A program made the position numbers and the translations under genes. Shown here in pieces: positions 54,746 through 62,996 of a DNA stretch of 64,000 bases (position 1 is its first letter; every line of letters starts with the position of its first letter). The notes beneath the pieces were generated by a model. The model saw only the letters and a list, made by a program, of their open reading frames with translations. It had not been told where the DNA came from and did no database searches. This DNA comes from Crocinitomicaceae bacterium (GTDB lineage Bacteria; Bacteroidota; Bacteroidia; Flavobacteriales_D; Sanyastnellaceae): contig PBMY01000004.1 in the NCBI GenBank assembly GCA_002722795.1, positions 1 through 64,000 of the forward strand, written 5' to 3'.

Positions 54746-55246
54746 AGCCTTAAGCTCTGTAGCATCCTTGGGATCAATCTTTCCGGCAAGAATGAGTCTC
54801 AACTGACGGCGCCTAAGAGCACCATCGTATCTCTCCCTTTCCTCATCGGTTTCAGGGATAAGGTCAGGCACACCTATTGGAGCACCAAGCTGATCAACAG
54901 CTACAAAAGTGTACATAGCCTCATTACATCTCTCCCTCTCTCCAGTAACGCTATCTTCTACAAACACTTCGAGATAAACCTCCATAGAAGAATTGAAAGA
55001 TCTTGTTACTTGGGATTCAATGATCACAATATCAGCAAGTCTAATGGGCCTATCGAAAGACACATTATTTACGGCGGCAGTAACTACTACCCTTCTACAA
55101 TGTCTATTTGCAGAAATAGCAGCCGCCACGTCCATCCAATTCAACAAATTACCTCCCATTAAATTTCCGAGCGTATTTGTATCGTTGGGCATAACAATCC
55201 TAGTGGTCGACGCGAAAGTTTCTTTTGGATATCTTGATTTTACCAT
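54734..55246 (-). CDS. Acyl-CoA thioesterase (hotdog fold)
   Basis: The ATG at 55246 gives 170 residues starting MVKSRYPKETFASTTRIV. The hotdog core is visible in NTLGNLMGGNLLNWMDVAAA (with catalytic Asp) and VSFDRPIRLADIVIIES. It hydrolyses acyl-CoA; chain-length preference is not visible. It ends over the convergent GT9 gene by 12 bp. Confidence 0.9.
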   Translation of the reverse strand: MVKSRYPKETFASTTRIVMPNDTNTLGNLMGGNLLNWMDVAAAISANRHCRRVVVTAAVNNVSFDRPIRLADIVIIESQVTRSFNSSMEVYLEVFVEDSVTGERERCNEAMYTFVAVDQLGAPIGVPDLIPETDEERERYDGALRRRQLRLILAGKIDPKDATELKALFE

Positions 55247-55310
55247 AATACAAAATTCGACCACCCTCAATTCTTATCAAAGCTAATAAACAATAAAAGA
55301 AACTTATGTT

Positions 55311-55345
55311 TTTGTGCGCAAAACAAACACCCTTCTATATATTTG
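55311..55345 (+). promoter_or_regulatory. Promoter of tRNA-Phe
   Basis: TTTG (55311-55314), 23 bases, TATATTTG (55338-55345). The spacing is at the long end of the Bacteroidota range, but the -7 box is exact and lies 12 bp before the tRNA. Confidence 0.6.
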
Positions 55346-55357
55346 CCGTCCCAATCG

Positions 55358-55430
55358 GGTGCTATAGCTCAGTTGGTAGAGCAAAGGACTGAAAATCCTT
55401 GTGTCCCCGGTTCGAATCCTGGTAGCACCA
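55358..55430 (+). tRNA. tRNA-Phe (anticodon GAA)
   Basis: Acceptor GGTGCTA/TAGCACC, D arm GCTC/GAGC, anticodon arm AGGAC-TGAAAAT-CCT with GAA, and T arm with GTTCGAAT. The discriminator A is followed by CAA, so no CCA is encoded. Confidence 0.97.
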
Positions 55431-55433
55431 CAA

Positions 55434-55459
55434 AAAAAACCCTCATATGAGGGTTTTTT
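55434..55459 (+). terminator. Terminator after tRNA-Phe
   Basis: A perfect palindrome, CCCTCATATGAGGG flanked by A and T runs, four bases after the tRNA. It works in both directions; the next about 200 bp before aroB hold no other gene that can be supported. Confidence 0.8.
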
Positions 55460-55662
55460 AATACTTTCGGAGCAGCAGAATTACAACCTAAACTTATTTC
55501 ACTAAATGAATGTAAGCTTTTAAAATAAATTTTTGCCCCGCTAAACAATCTACTATTTTGACTACAAGAATACTGTTTTGATTAAGAGATTATTTCATAA
55601 TAATTATGATTATTCTAACTTGATTTAAAATTTACTAACGTTTCTTTTCGGCATTTACAAAG

Positions 55663-56673
55663 ATGAATTCAGTGTACACCCAACCATGGAAAACAGGTCT
55701 CAAAGAGGCCCTTCATGGATGTACGAGTATTTTCATACTTGCGGACTCAAACCTCCCAAGCAAATATTTAAATGAAGTAGTTGAGACTTGCGGAACAAAA
55801 GCTCCAATCACAACTCATTCAATCATTGGTGGTGAACAAATTAAAACTCTTCAAGAAGCTGAAAATCTATATCTCGAGTTACAGAAAGTTGGTTCAGATA
55901 GAGACACAGTGCTTGTCTGCCTAGGTGGTGGAACTGTAACTGATCTTGGAGGATATGTTGCAAGCAACTACAAACGTGGGATAGACTATGTGCTTCTTCC
56001 AACTACATTACTTGCTATGGTTGACGCAGCTATTGGTGGAAAAACAGGAGTCAACCTAAGCACCTATCAAGGTCTACTTAAAAACCAAATTGGAACATTT
56101 CACCAATCAAAATTTACAGGCCTCAATACAATGTGGCTTGAATCTCTACCCGAAAGAGAAATACGATCCGGAAAAAGTGAAATGATAAAGCACGCTCTTC
56201 TTCTTGGTGATACTGCATACATTGAACAAGTACTCGACACAAAAAACAGCGAATTACCCGACTTGATTAAAAAGTCAGCCCAAATCAAACAAAATATCGT
56301 CAACCAAGACCCCCACGAACAAGGCATTAGAGCTCAATTAAACCTAGGGCATACTGTAGCTCATGCTTTAGAGACTCTAGCTGCGGAAAATGGGGAGGAC
56401 TTGAGGCATGGGGAAGCTGTTGCGTGGGGTTTGGCCTTTACGATAAAAGCTTCAAGCATCCATACAGAGCTACAAAATAGAATTACCAAAGACATAAAGA
56501 TCAACCTGCCTAAGGCAGAAAAAATGTGGGAAGTAATGGGGTCGGATAAGAAAAATAAAAGTGGCAACGTTACTGACGTTATGATAACTGAGACTGAACC
56601 TTTGGTAGATTTTATTTGGAGTGAAACAGAATTCACAAAAATGTGGCAGGATTTCTGTAAAAAGCACGCGTAA
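55663..56673 (+). CDS. aroB: 3-Dehydroquinate synthase
   Basis: The 336-residue NAD- and zinc-dependent enzyme makes 3-dehydroquinate in the shikimate path. Seen: CLGGGTVTDLGGYVASNYKR, LPTTLLAMVDAAIGGKTGVN, a zinc Glu in SGKSEMIKHAL and zinc His in NLGHTVAHALE and HGEAVAWGL. It is a little shorter than E. coli AroB (362) at the N-terminus but complete in its motifs. 29 bp before lpxD. Confidence 0.95.
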   Translation: MNSVYTQPWKTGLKEALHGCTSIFILADSNLPSKYLNEVVETCGTKAPITTHSIIGGEQIKTLQEAENLYLELQKVGSDRDTVLVCLGGGTVTDLGGYVASNYKRGIDYVLLPTTLLAMVDAAIGGKTGVNLSTYQGLLKNQIGTFHQSKFTGLNTMWLESLPEREIRSGKSEMIKHALLLGDTAYIEQVLDTKNSELPDLIKKSAQIKQNIVNQDPHEQGIRAQLNLGHTVAHALETLAAENGEDLRHGEAVAWGLAFTIKASSIHTELQNRITKDIKINLPKAEKMWEVMGSDKKNKSGNVTDVMITETEPLVDFIWSETEFTKMWQDFCKKHA

Positions 56674-56702
56674 CCTAACTTACAAAAATATCTTTGCCCC
56701 CT

Positions 56703-57731
56703 ATGGAAAAAACTGCATCAGAATTAGCTCAACTACTTGGCGGTAATGTGTTTGGAAACCCTGACGTTAAAATCAGTAAACTAGGCAAAATCGAAAGTGC
56801 GACTACTGGTGAATTAACATTCTTGGCAAACCACAAGTATGAGAAGTTTATTTACGATTGCGGAGCATCAATTGTGTTAGTAGGAAAAGACTGGGAACCA
56901 TCTTCTGATCTACCAGATAATCTCACCTTAATCAAGGTAGATGAAGCATATGGAGCGTTTGCTATGCTGCTGAAAACTTACGAGCAGGTTAAAAAGAAAC
57001 AAGCAAGAGTTCATTCATCTGCAATAATACACGAAGGAGCTTCTGTTGGCGAATATTGTCATATCGGAGCAGGTGTAGTAATTGAAGAAGGAGCTGTTGT
57101 TTGTTCAAATTCAGAGATAGGTGCTTCTTGCTATTTGGGTAAGAATGTTAAGCTAGGAGAAGGATGTCAGCTCTTTTCAGGAGTTAGGATATTGGACAAC
57201 TGCACGGTTGGATCAGATTGTACTATTCAATCGAATACTGTGATAGGGTCTGAAGGATTTGGATTTGCTCCCAAAGAGGATGGATCATATTCTAAAGTGC
57301 CTCAAATTGGTAACGTAATAATCGAGGACAATTGCGACATAGGTGCTAATTGCGCGATTGATAGAGCAACTATAGGATCGACAATAATACACCAGGGATG
57401 TAAACTTGACAACCTCATTCAAGTTGCTCACAATGTTGTGATAGGAGAGAAAAGTGTGATTGCTGCCCAAACTGGAATTGCAGGATCTACAATCATTGGC
57501 AAGAACTGTCTCATCGGCGGCCAAGTAGGATTTGTGGGTCATCTTAAAATTGCAGATGGAACTAAAATTGGAGCCAAAACAGGCGTTTCGAAAAACGTTA
57601 TGACTCCAAACACGATTCTTCAGGGCATACCAGCTATGCCGATTAAAGCATACCAAAAATTCCAAGTAGGGCTTAGAGGTTTAGTAAGGAACTACTTTAA
57701 AAATAAAGAACAAGGTAGAAAGAATGATTAA
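56703..57731 (+). CDS. lpxD: UDP-3-O-acyl-glucosamine N-acyltransferase
   Basis: The ATG at 56703 gives 342 residues; a TTG three codons upstream is less likely. LpxD adds the second acyl chain in lipid A synthesis. The N-terminal domain is followed by hexapeptide repeats (VHSSAIIHEGASVGEYCHIG) and the catalytic His in QVAHNVVIGE. It overlaps lpxC/fabZ by 8 bp, in the order lpxD-lpxC/fabZ-lpxA. A TATCTTTG box lies just upstream of the start. Confidence 0.95.
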   Translation: MEKTASELAQLLGGNVFGNPDVKISKLGKIESATTGELTFLANHKYEKFIYDCGASIVLVGKDWEPSSDLPDNLTLIKVDEAYGAFAMLLKTYEQVKKKQARVHSSAIIHEGASVGEYCHIGAGVVIEEGAVVCSNSEIGASCYLGKNVKLGEGCQLFSGVRILDNCTVGSDCTIQSNTVIGSEGFGFAPKEDGSYSKVPQIGNVIIEDNCDIGANCAIDRATIGSTIIHQGCKLDNLIQVAHNVVIGEKSVIAAQTGIAGSTIIGKNCLIGGQVGFVGHLKIADGTKIGAKTGVSKNVMTPNTILQGIPAMPIKAYQKFQVGLRGLVRNYFKNKEQGRKND

Positions 57732-59136
57732 TTCCAAGGTTCAACATACCCTGAAGAGAGAAATTGAATTTTCAGGAGTTGGATTACACACAGGGGAATC
57801 TTGCGTAATGCGAGTAATTCCAGCTGAGGAAAATCACGGTTATAAATTTCAGAGACGAGACCTTGAGGGAACGCCTATAATTGAAGCTGTAACTTCTAAT
57901 GTTAGCAGCACTGAACGTAGTACAAAACTATCTAAGGATGACGCGGATGTTCATACAACTGAGCATATTCTAGCAGCCTTATACGCTTTCGGAGTAGATA
58001 ATGCTTTGATTTCATTAGATGGCCCAGAAGTACCTATAATGGACGGTTCATCTCAACATTTTATTGATGAGATTAAAAGAGTAGGGACTGATGAGCAATG
58101 TGCTCCTAGGAAATTCTATAAGTTCAGAAAGAACATTAGTTTTGAGCAGAAGGACAAAGAAATTGAGATAATGGTTGTGCCTTCGAAGGACGAGGAGTTT
58201 AAAATCACTGTAATGGTTGATTACAACAGTTCGATTCTTGGAACGCAGCATGCAAGACTTGACAGCCTAGACCAATTTGAAGAGGAAATCGCTTCATGTA
58301 GAACCTTCGTATTTATGAAGGAAGTTGCAGCTTTAGCGGCAAATGGTCTTATTAAAGGGGGAGGTGTAGATAACTCCGTTGTACTTGCTGAACGCCCTTA
58401 TTCTGAAGAAGAATTAGCTGAAATAGGAAAAAATATTGGAAGAGATCAAATCAATATCATTCCCAACAAAACTGGTGTAGTTAGTATATCAGAACTCAGG
58501 TTCCAAAACGAACCAGCACGCCATAAACTTTTAGACATTATAGGAGATATCGCATTGACAGGCAGATATTTACAAGGTCATATCTTCGCATCTAGACCAG
58601 GACACTATTCTAACGTCGAAATCGCAAAACTCATGTCGGATACAATCAAAAAAACCGATGATCTACCAGATCTAAGGACTGATAGAGAACCCATCTTGGA
58701 TATTAATGCCATATCTAAACTTCTACCCCACAGGTACCCATTTCTATTGGTGGATTCAATTTTAGATAAAGATGAGAACAGTATTACTGGAATTAAGAAC
58801 GTCACAATGAACGAACCTTACTTCCAAGGACACTTCCCAGATAATCCTGTAATGCCTGGAGTACTTCAAGTTGAAGCTATGGCACAAGTAGGAGGTGTAT
58901 TTGCTCTTTCATCTGTTGATGAGCCTGAATATTGGTCTACTTATTTCATGAAAATTGATGATGTAAGATTCAAGCAAAAGGTTCTTCCAGGTGACACTAT
59001 CCTTTTCCACCTTGAATTAATATCTCCAATTCGTAGAGGTTTAGTGCATATGCAAGGAAAAGGGTACGTAAGAGGGAAGTTGGTATCTCAAGCAAATCTT
59101 TTGGCCCAAATTATTAAAGACAGAGTCCCAGAATAA
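57724..59136 (+). CDS. lpxC/fabZ: Bifunctional LpxC deacetylase / FabZ dehydratase
   Basis: The 470-residue fusion has LpxC (about 1-310): SGVGLHTGE, HTTEHILAALYAF and a zinc-binding block ending HKLLDIIGD; and FabZ (about 320-470): LPHRYPFLLVDSI and GHFPDNPVMPGVLQVEAMAQ with the catalytic His and Glu. LpxC commits to lipid A, FabZ dehydrates 3-hydroxyacyl-ACP; joining them ties lipid A to fatty acid flux. The fusion is known in Bacteroidota. Placed between lpxD and lpxA. Confidence 0.95.
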   Translation: MINSKVQHTLKREIEFSGVGLHTGESCVMRVIPAEENHGYKFQRRDLEGTPIIEAVTSNVSSTERSTKLSKDDADVHTTEHILAALYAFGVDNALISLDGPEVPIMDGSSQHFIDEIKRVGTDEQCAPRKFYKFRKNISFEQKDKEIEIMVVPSKDEEFKITVMVDYNSSILGTQHARLDSLDQFEEEIASCRTFVFMKEVAALAANGLIKGGGVDNSVVLAERPYSEEELAEIGKNIGRDQINIIPNKTGVVSISELRFQNEPARHKLLDIIGDIALTGRYLQGHIFASRPGHYSNVEIAKLMSDTIKKTDDLPDLRTDREPILDINAISKLLPHRYPFLLVDSILDKDENSITGIKNVTMNEPYFQGHFPDNPVMPGVLQVEAMAQVGGVFALSSVDEPEYWSTYFMKIDDVRFKQKVLPGDTILFHLELISPIRRGLVHMQGKGYVRGKLVSQANLLAQIIKDRVPE

Positions 59137-59137
59137 A

Positions 59138-59923
59138 ATGCCCTCAAAAATAAGCCCACAAGCATTTGTAGACCGAGACGCACTCATTGGAGAAGGTGTT
59201 ACTATTGAACCATTCGCGTTTGTTGGACCCAATGTAAAAATTGGTGATAGAACATGGATAGGCCCCAACGCAAACATTATGAATCGCACGACTATTGGTG
59301 CTGATTGTAAGATTTTTCCTGGAGCTGTAGTTGGAGCTGTCCCTCAGGATCTAAAATTTGCTGACGAGCCAACAGATATTATCATAGGAAATCGTACAAT
59401 CATTAGAGAATGTGTGACAATTCACAGAGCAACAGTAGATAGAAAGAAAACCGTAGTTGGTGATGATTGTCTAATTATGGCATACGTGCACCTTGCTCAT
59501 GATGTACACGTTGGGAACCATGTAATTATTGCAAATGCAGTAAATATTGCTGGACACTGCACAGTTGAAGATTGGGCTATTATTGAGGGAATGGTTGGGG
59601 TTCAACAATTTGTACGAATTGGAGCTCATGCATTTGTGGCAGGAGGATCACTTGTGAGAAAGAATGTTCCGCCATATATCAAGGCAGCAAGAGAACCTCT
59701 AGCATTTATTGGTGTGAATTCTATTGGATTAAGAAGAAGAGGCTTCCTTCAGGATAGAATCCAAAGAATTGAAGATATCTACAGAACACTTTATGTTCAA
59801 AATGCAAATATGTCACAAGCATTAAAGGTCGCCGATGTAGAATTCCCAAAGTGTGAGGAGAAAGATCTAGTTCTAGATTTTATTAGAGAATCTGATAAAG
59901 GAATTATTAGAGGACCATTCTGA
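59138..59923 (+). CDS. lpxA: UDP-N-acetylglucosamine O-acyltransferase
   Basis: The 261-residue acyltransferase makes the first lipid A intermediate. It is a left-handed beta helix (ISPQAFVDRDALIGEGVTIE) with the conserved catalytic His block MAYVHLAHDVHVGN and GMVGVQQFVRIGAHAFVAGG. It follows lpxC/fabZ by 1 bp and overlaps the ABC ATPase gene by 3 bp. Confidence 0.95.
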   Translation: MPSKISPQAFVDRDALIGEGVTIEPFAFVGPNVKIGDRTWIGPNANIMNRTTIGADCKIFPGAVVGAVPQDLKFADEPTDIIIGNRTIIRECVTIHRATVDRKKTVVGDDCLIMAYVHLAHDVHVGNHVIIANAVNIAGHCTVEDWAIIEGMVGVQQFVRIGAHAFVAGGSLVRKNVPPYIKAAREPLAFIGVNSIGLRRRGFLQDRIQRIEDIYRTLYVQNANMSQALKVADVEFPKCEEKDLVLDFIRESDKGIIRGPF

Positions 59924-60540
59924 TGATTAGTGTTGAATGGGATAATTTGGGTAAAAGGTTTGGCCTTAAGTGGGTCTTTAGAAACCTATACGGGAATATT
60001 CCAAGCGGATCTCATATTGTAGTTAAAGGATCTAACGGTTCGGGCAAAAGCACATTTGGAAAGCTATTAGTCGGAGCAACAGATGCCACAGATGGCGAAA
60101 TGAGGTGGTTGAGTTCAGGTGAGTCTATCGAAATTGATGACATCCCACAGCGTATTGCATGGTCAGCACCTTTTATAGAGGTTCCAGAAGATATGACCAT
60201 AAATGAGGTGCTAAATTTTCATTGCACTTTTAGAAATAGTTGGTCTGATGGTTATCTCTCGAAACTACTCGCTTCTTCTAATCTTGAGAGTCATTCAGAT
60301 TCTCAAATCAGCACTCTTAGTTCAGGTCAAAAACAACGTCTAAGACTCACCCTTGCAATGGGAACTGAAGCCGGATTAGTAGTTTTAGACGAACCATGCA
60401 GCAACCTTGATACAATCGGAATCAAGTGGTATAGGGATGAACTTAAAAAACTTGTTTCGAAAACTACTGTTGTGGTGTGTTCAAACAACAGGCTAGAAGA
60501 GCACCTTGATGGTGCTGCAGTAATTTTACTTGGAGACTAG
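59923..60540 (+). CDS. ABC-type ATPase without partner permease
   Basis: The 205-residue ATPase has Walker A GSNGSGKST, signature TLSSGQKQRLRL and Walker B GLVVLDEPCSNLD. The D-loop is seen; the H-loop His is not obvious (VVCSNNRLEE). No permease is nearby. It starts at the lpxA stop (TGATG) and ends overlapping galE convergently by 15 bp. Coupling to lpxA suggests an envelope role, as yet unknown. Confidence 0.88.
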   Translation: MISVEWDNLGKRFGLKWVFRNLYGNIPSGSHIVVKGSNGSGKSTFGKLLVGATDATDGEMRWLSSGESIEIDDIPQRIAWSAPFIEVPEDMTINEVLNFHCTFRNSWSDGYLSKLLASSNLESHSDSQISTLSSGQKQRLRLTLAMGTEAGLVVLDEPCSNLDTIGIKWYRDELKKLVSKTTVVVCSNNRLEEHLDGAAVILLGD

Positions 60541-61527
60541 CTCCTTCTGCCATCTCCAGGCATCACCTAGAGCTTCTTTTATTGTTCGCTTTGCCGTCCA
60601 CTTTAATTCAGCTTGAGCTCTTGAAGGATTAGCCCAGATAGAAATTATATCTCCTTCCCTTCTAGGTCCAAGCTTAAACGGCACCTTCTCTCCAGTAGCA
60701 TTTTCAAACGAAGCGATTACTTCTAGAACAGAAGTACCTTTACCTGTTCCAAGATTATAAGCCCTAATTGATTTGCTGTGGTTTTCAAGAGCCGCAACAT
60801 GTGCATCAGCTAGATCACAAACATGTAAATAATCCCTTATACATGAACCATCTTCAGTTGGGTAATCATCACCAAAGACGATAAGTTCAGGTCTTAAACC
60901 TGCTACAACTTGGCATAAGAATGGAATAAGATTGTTTGGCACACCAATAGGAAGTTCGCCAATTTTTGCAGATGAATGAGCCCCAATTGGATTGAAATAT
61001 CTGAGAATAGCTGCTGTTAGACCTGATTTTGAAATCATCTTCTCACACTTCTGTTTGGTTTCGCCATATGGCGATTCTGCTAGCAGAAATGGTGCACTCT
61101 CGTCTACTGGCATCTCTTCAGGTTGGCCATAAACAGTACAACTCGAAGAAAAGACCAATTTTTCCACTCCATTTGATTTCATCACTTTAATAAGAGCCTC
61201 AGTACCACCAACGTTGTTTGCATGATAAAGCTTAGGTTTTTCGAAACTCTCGCTAACAGACTTTAATGCTGCAAAATGAACAACTGCTTCGATTGGACAT
61301 CCTTGTGAAGACTGTTCCTTAAACACTGATTCAAGGGCTTTCTCATCACAAATATCAACTTCATAAAACCCTATTGAGTGGTCCGAAAGTTCTACTACAG
61401 ACTCAACCATAGTCACATCTGAATTACTCAAATTGTCGACAACAACCACATCGTATCCAGATTCTACAAGAGCAACACAGGTGTGAGATCCGATATATCC
61501 AGCTCCTCCTGTTACTAAAACAGTCAT
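60526..61527 (-). CDS. galE: UDP-glucose 4-epimerase
   Basis: The 333-residue enzyme interconverts UDP-glucose and UDP-galactose. Seen: VTGGAGYIGSHTCVALVESG, VVVDNLSNSD, AALKSVSES, SSSCTVYG and catalytic SPYGETKQKCEK (Tyr, Lys), then RYFNPIGAHSS. It overlaps the rpoN stop by 1 bp and is convergent with the ABC ATPase. Confidence 0.95.
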   Translation of the reverse strand: MTVLVTGGAGYIGSHTCVALVESGYDVVVVDNLSNSDVTMVESVVELSDHSIGFYEVDICDEKALESVFKEQSSQGCPIEAVVHFAALKSVSESFEKPKLYHANNVGGTEALIKVMKSNGVEKLVFSSSCTVYGQPEEMPVDESAPFLLAESPYGETKQKCEKMISKSGLTAAILRYFNPIGAHSSAKIGELPIGVPNNLIPFLCQVVAGLRPELIVFGDDYPTEDGSCIRDYLHVCDLADAHVAALENHSKSIRAYNLGTGKGTSVLEVIASFENATGEKVPFKLGPRREGDIISIWANPSRAQAELKWTAKRTIKEALGDAWRWQKELVSK

Positions 61528-62987
61528 TATAATTCCTTTCTTAAACGTGCTACAGGAATTTCCAACTGTTCTCTGTATTTAGCAACAGTTCTCCTTGCAA
61601 TATGGTAACCTTTATCATTGAGAATTTTACCAAGCTTTTCATCAGTTAGAGGTTTTTTCTTATCCTCATCGTTGATTGCGTCTTGTAAAATCCTTTTAAC
61701 CTCCCTCGAGCTCACATCCTCTCCACTATCAGTACTCAAGCTTTCAGAGAAGAATGTCTTCAGAAGAAAAGTGCCATAAGGGGTTTGAACATATTTGCTA
61801 TTAGCTACCCTTGAGACCGTGCTGATATCCATATCAATCTTCTCAGCGATATCTTTAAGAATCATAGGATTAATATCAGTCTCGTCACCTGATAGAAAGT
61901 ATTCATTCTGATGCTCAACTATTGCATTTATCGTCTTCATCAGAGTGAGTTGTCTTTGTCTAATAGCATCGACAAACCACTTTGCAGCATCAACCTTTTG
62001 CTTAACAAAACTCAATGCTTCTTTCTGCTCTTTTGAAGTTTTTGCACCTGATGAATATGTTTCCATCATCTCCTTGTAGGATGGACTTATCCTAAGTTCA
62101 GGAGCATTTCTGTGGTTAAGAGTAACCACTACTTCTTCATCTCTAATTCTTAGAATAAAATCTGGAACAACATGTTGAACTGGTCTACTTATATCACCAC
62201 TAGAGTTTCCAGGTTTGGGATTTAGTGTAGTAATCTCATCGAGAGCAAGCTTTAGAACATCCTCATCAATTTCATATTTGCTTAGAATCTGAGAATAATG
62301 CTTTTTTGTGAATGCATCGTAGTGGTCTTCTAGGATGCGTGAGGCAAGAATCATTGAAGCTACTCTTACCTCATCCTTTACAATTTCCATTTTGCGTCTA
62401 ATCTGAATAAGTAGACACTCTTGCAAATTTGTTGCGCCTACTCCCGCTGGATCAAAGGTTTGGATTACACCAAGCACATTTTCAAGCTCCACTCTTTCTA
62501 CCACAAGGTTTTGTGTAAAGGCCAAATCATTCACTATGCTATTCAGATCACGCCTTAGATAACCCGCCTCATCAATTTGGCCTATCAGATGTTCCCCTAG
62601 CATACGGTCATACTCTTCAAGGTGCTGAAGACCTAACTGACTTATCAACTGCTCCCTGAAAGTAGAACCAGCACCAAGCGGAATATCCTTGTCCTCTATA
62701 TCTGCTCCGTGGTTTCTAATACTAGTCTTGTAATCTGGCGTGTCTTCATCTAGGTATTCGTCAAAATTGAATTCATTTAGTGATTCATCTCTATCCTCCT
62801 CGTGCCCATCGAGGAAATCATCTTGCTCCTCTATTTCAACACCCTCCTCAAGGGCTGGATTAGCTTCAAGTTCTTGCTTTATACGTGCTTCAAGCTCAAC
62901 AGTAGGAACCTGTAAAAGCTTCATCAGCTGAATTTGCTGTGGTGATAGCCTTTGAAGTTGTTTTTGCTGTAGTGACTGCTTAAGCAT
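61527..62987 (-). CDS. rpoN: RNA polymerase sigma-54 factor
   Basis: The 486-residue protein starts with the Gln-rich activator-interacting region (QLQRLSPQQIQLMKLLQV), then an acidic linker (45-85), the core-binding domain with QECLLIQIRRKM, and the DNA-binding end with ARRTVAKYREQ, the RpoN box. It directs transcription from -24/-12 promoters with ATP-dependent activators such as the one at 16047-17219. It lies 9 bp after asnS. Confidence 0.95.
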   Translation of the reverse strand: MLKQSLQQKQLQRLSPQQIQLMKLLQVPTVELEARIKQELEANPALEEGVEIEEQDDFLDGHEEDRDESLNEFNFDEYLDEDTPDYKTSIRNHGADIEDKDIPLGAGSTFREQLISQLGLQHLEEYDRMLGEHLIGQIDEAGYLRRDLNSIVNDLAFTQNLVVERVELENVLGVIQTFDPAGVGATNLQECLLIQIRRKMEIVKDEVRVASMILASRILEDHYDAFTKKHYSQILSKYEIDEDVLKLALDEITTLNPKPGNSSGDISRPVQHVVPDFILRIRDEEVVVTLNHRNAPELRISPSYKEMMETYSSGAKTSKEQKEALSFVKQKVDAAKWFVDAIRQRQLTLMKTINAIVEHQNEYFLSGDETDINPMILKDIAEKIDMDISTVSRVANSKYVQTPYGTFLLKTFFSESLSTDSGEDVSSREVKRILQDAINDEDKKKPLTDEKLGKILNDKGYHIARRTVAKYREQLEIPVARLRKEL

Positions 62988-62996
62988 TTGTTGTTA

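Noticed and set aside
57724-59136. lpxC/fabZ fusion as a novel gene fusion
   Set aside because: The fusion is already known as the usual form in Bacteroidota.
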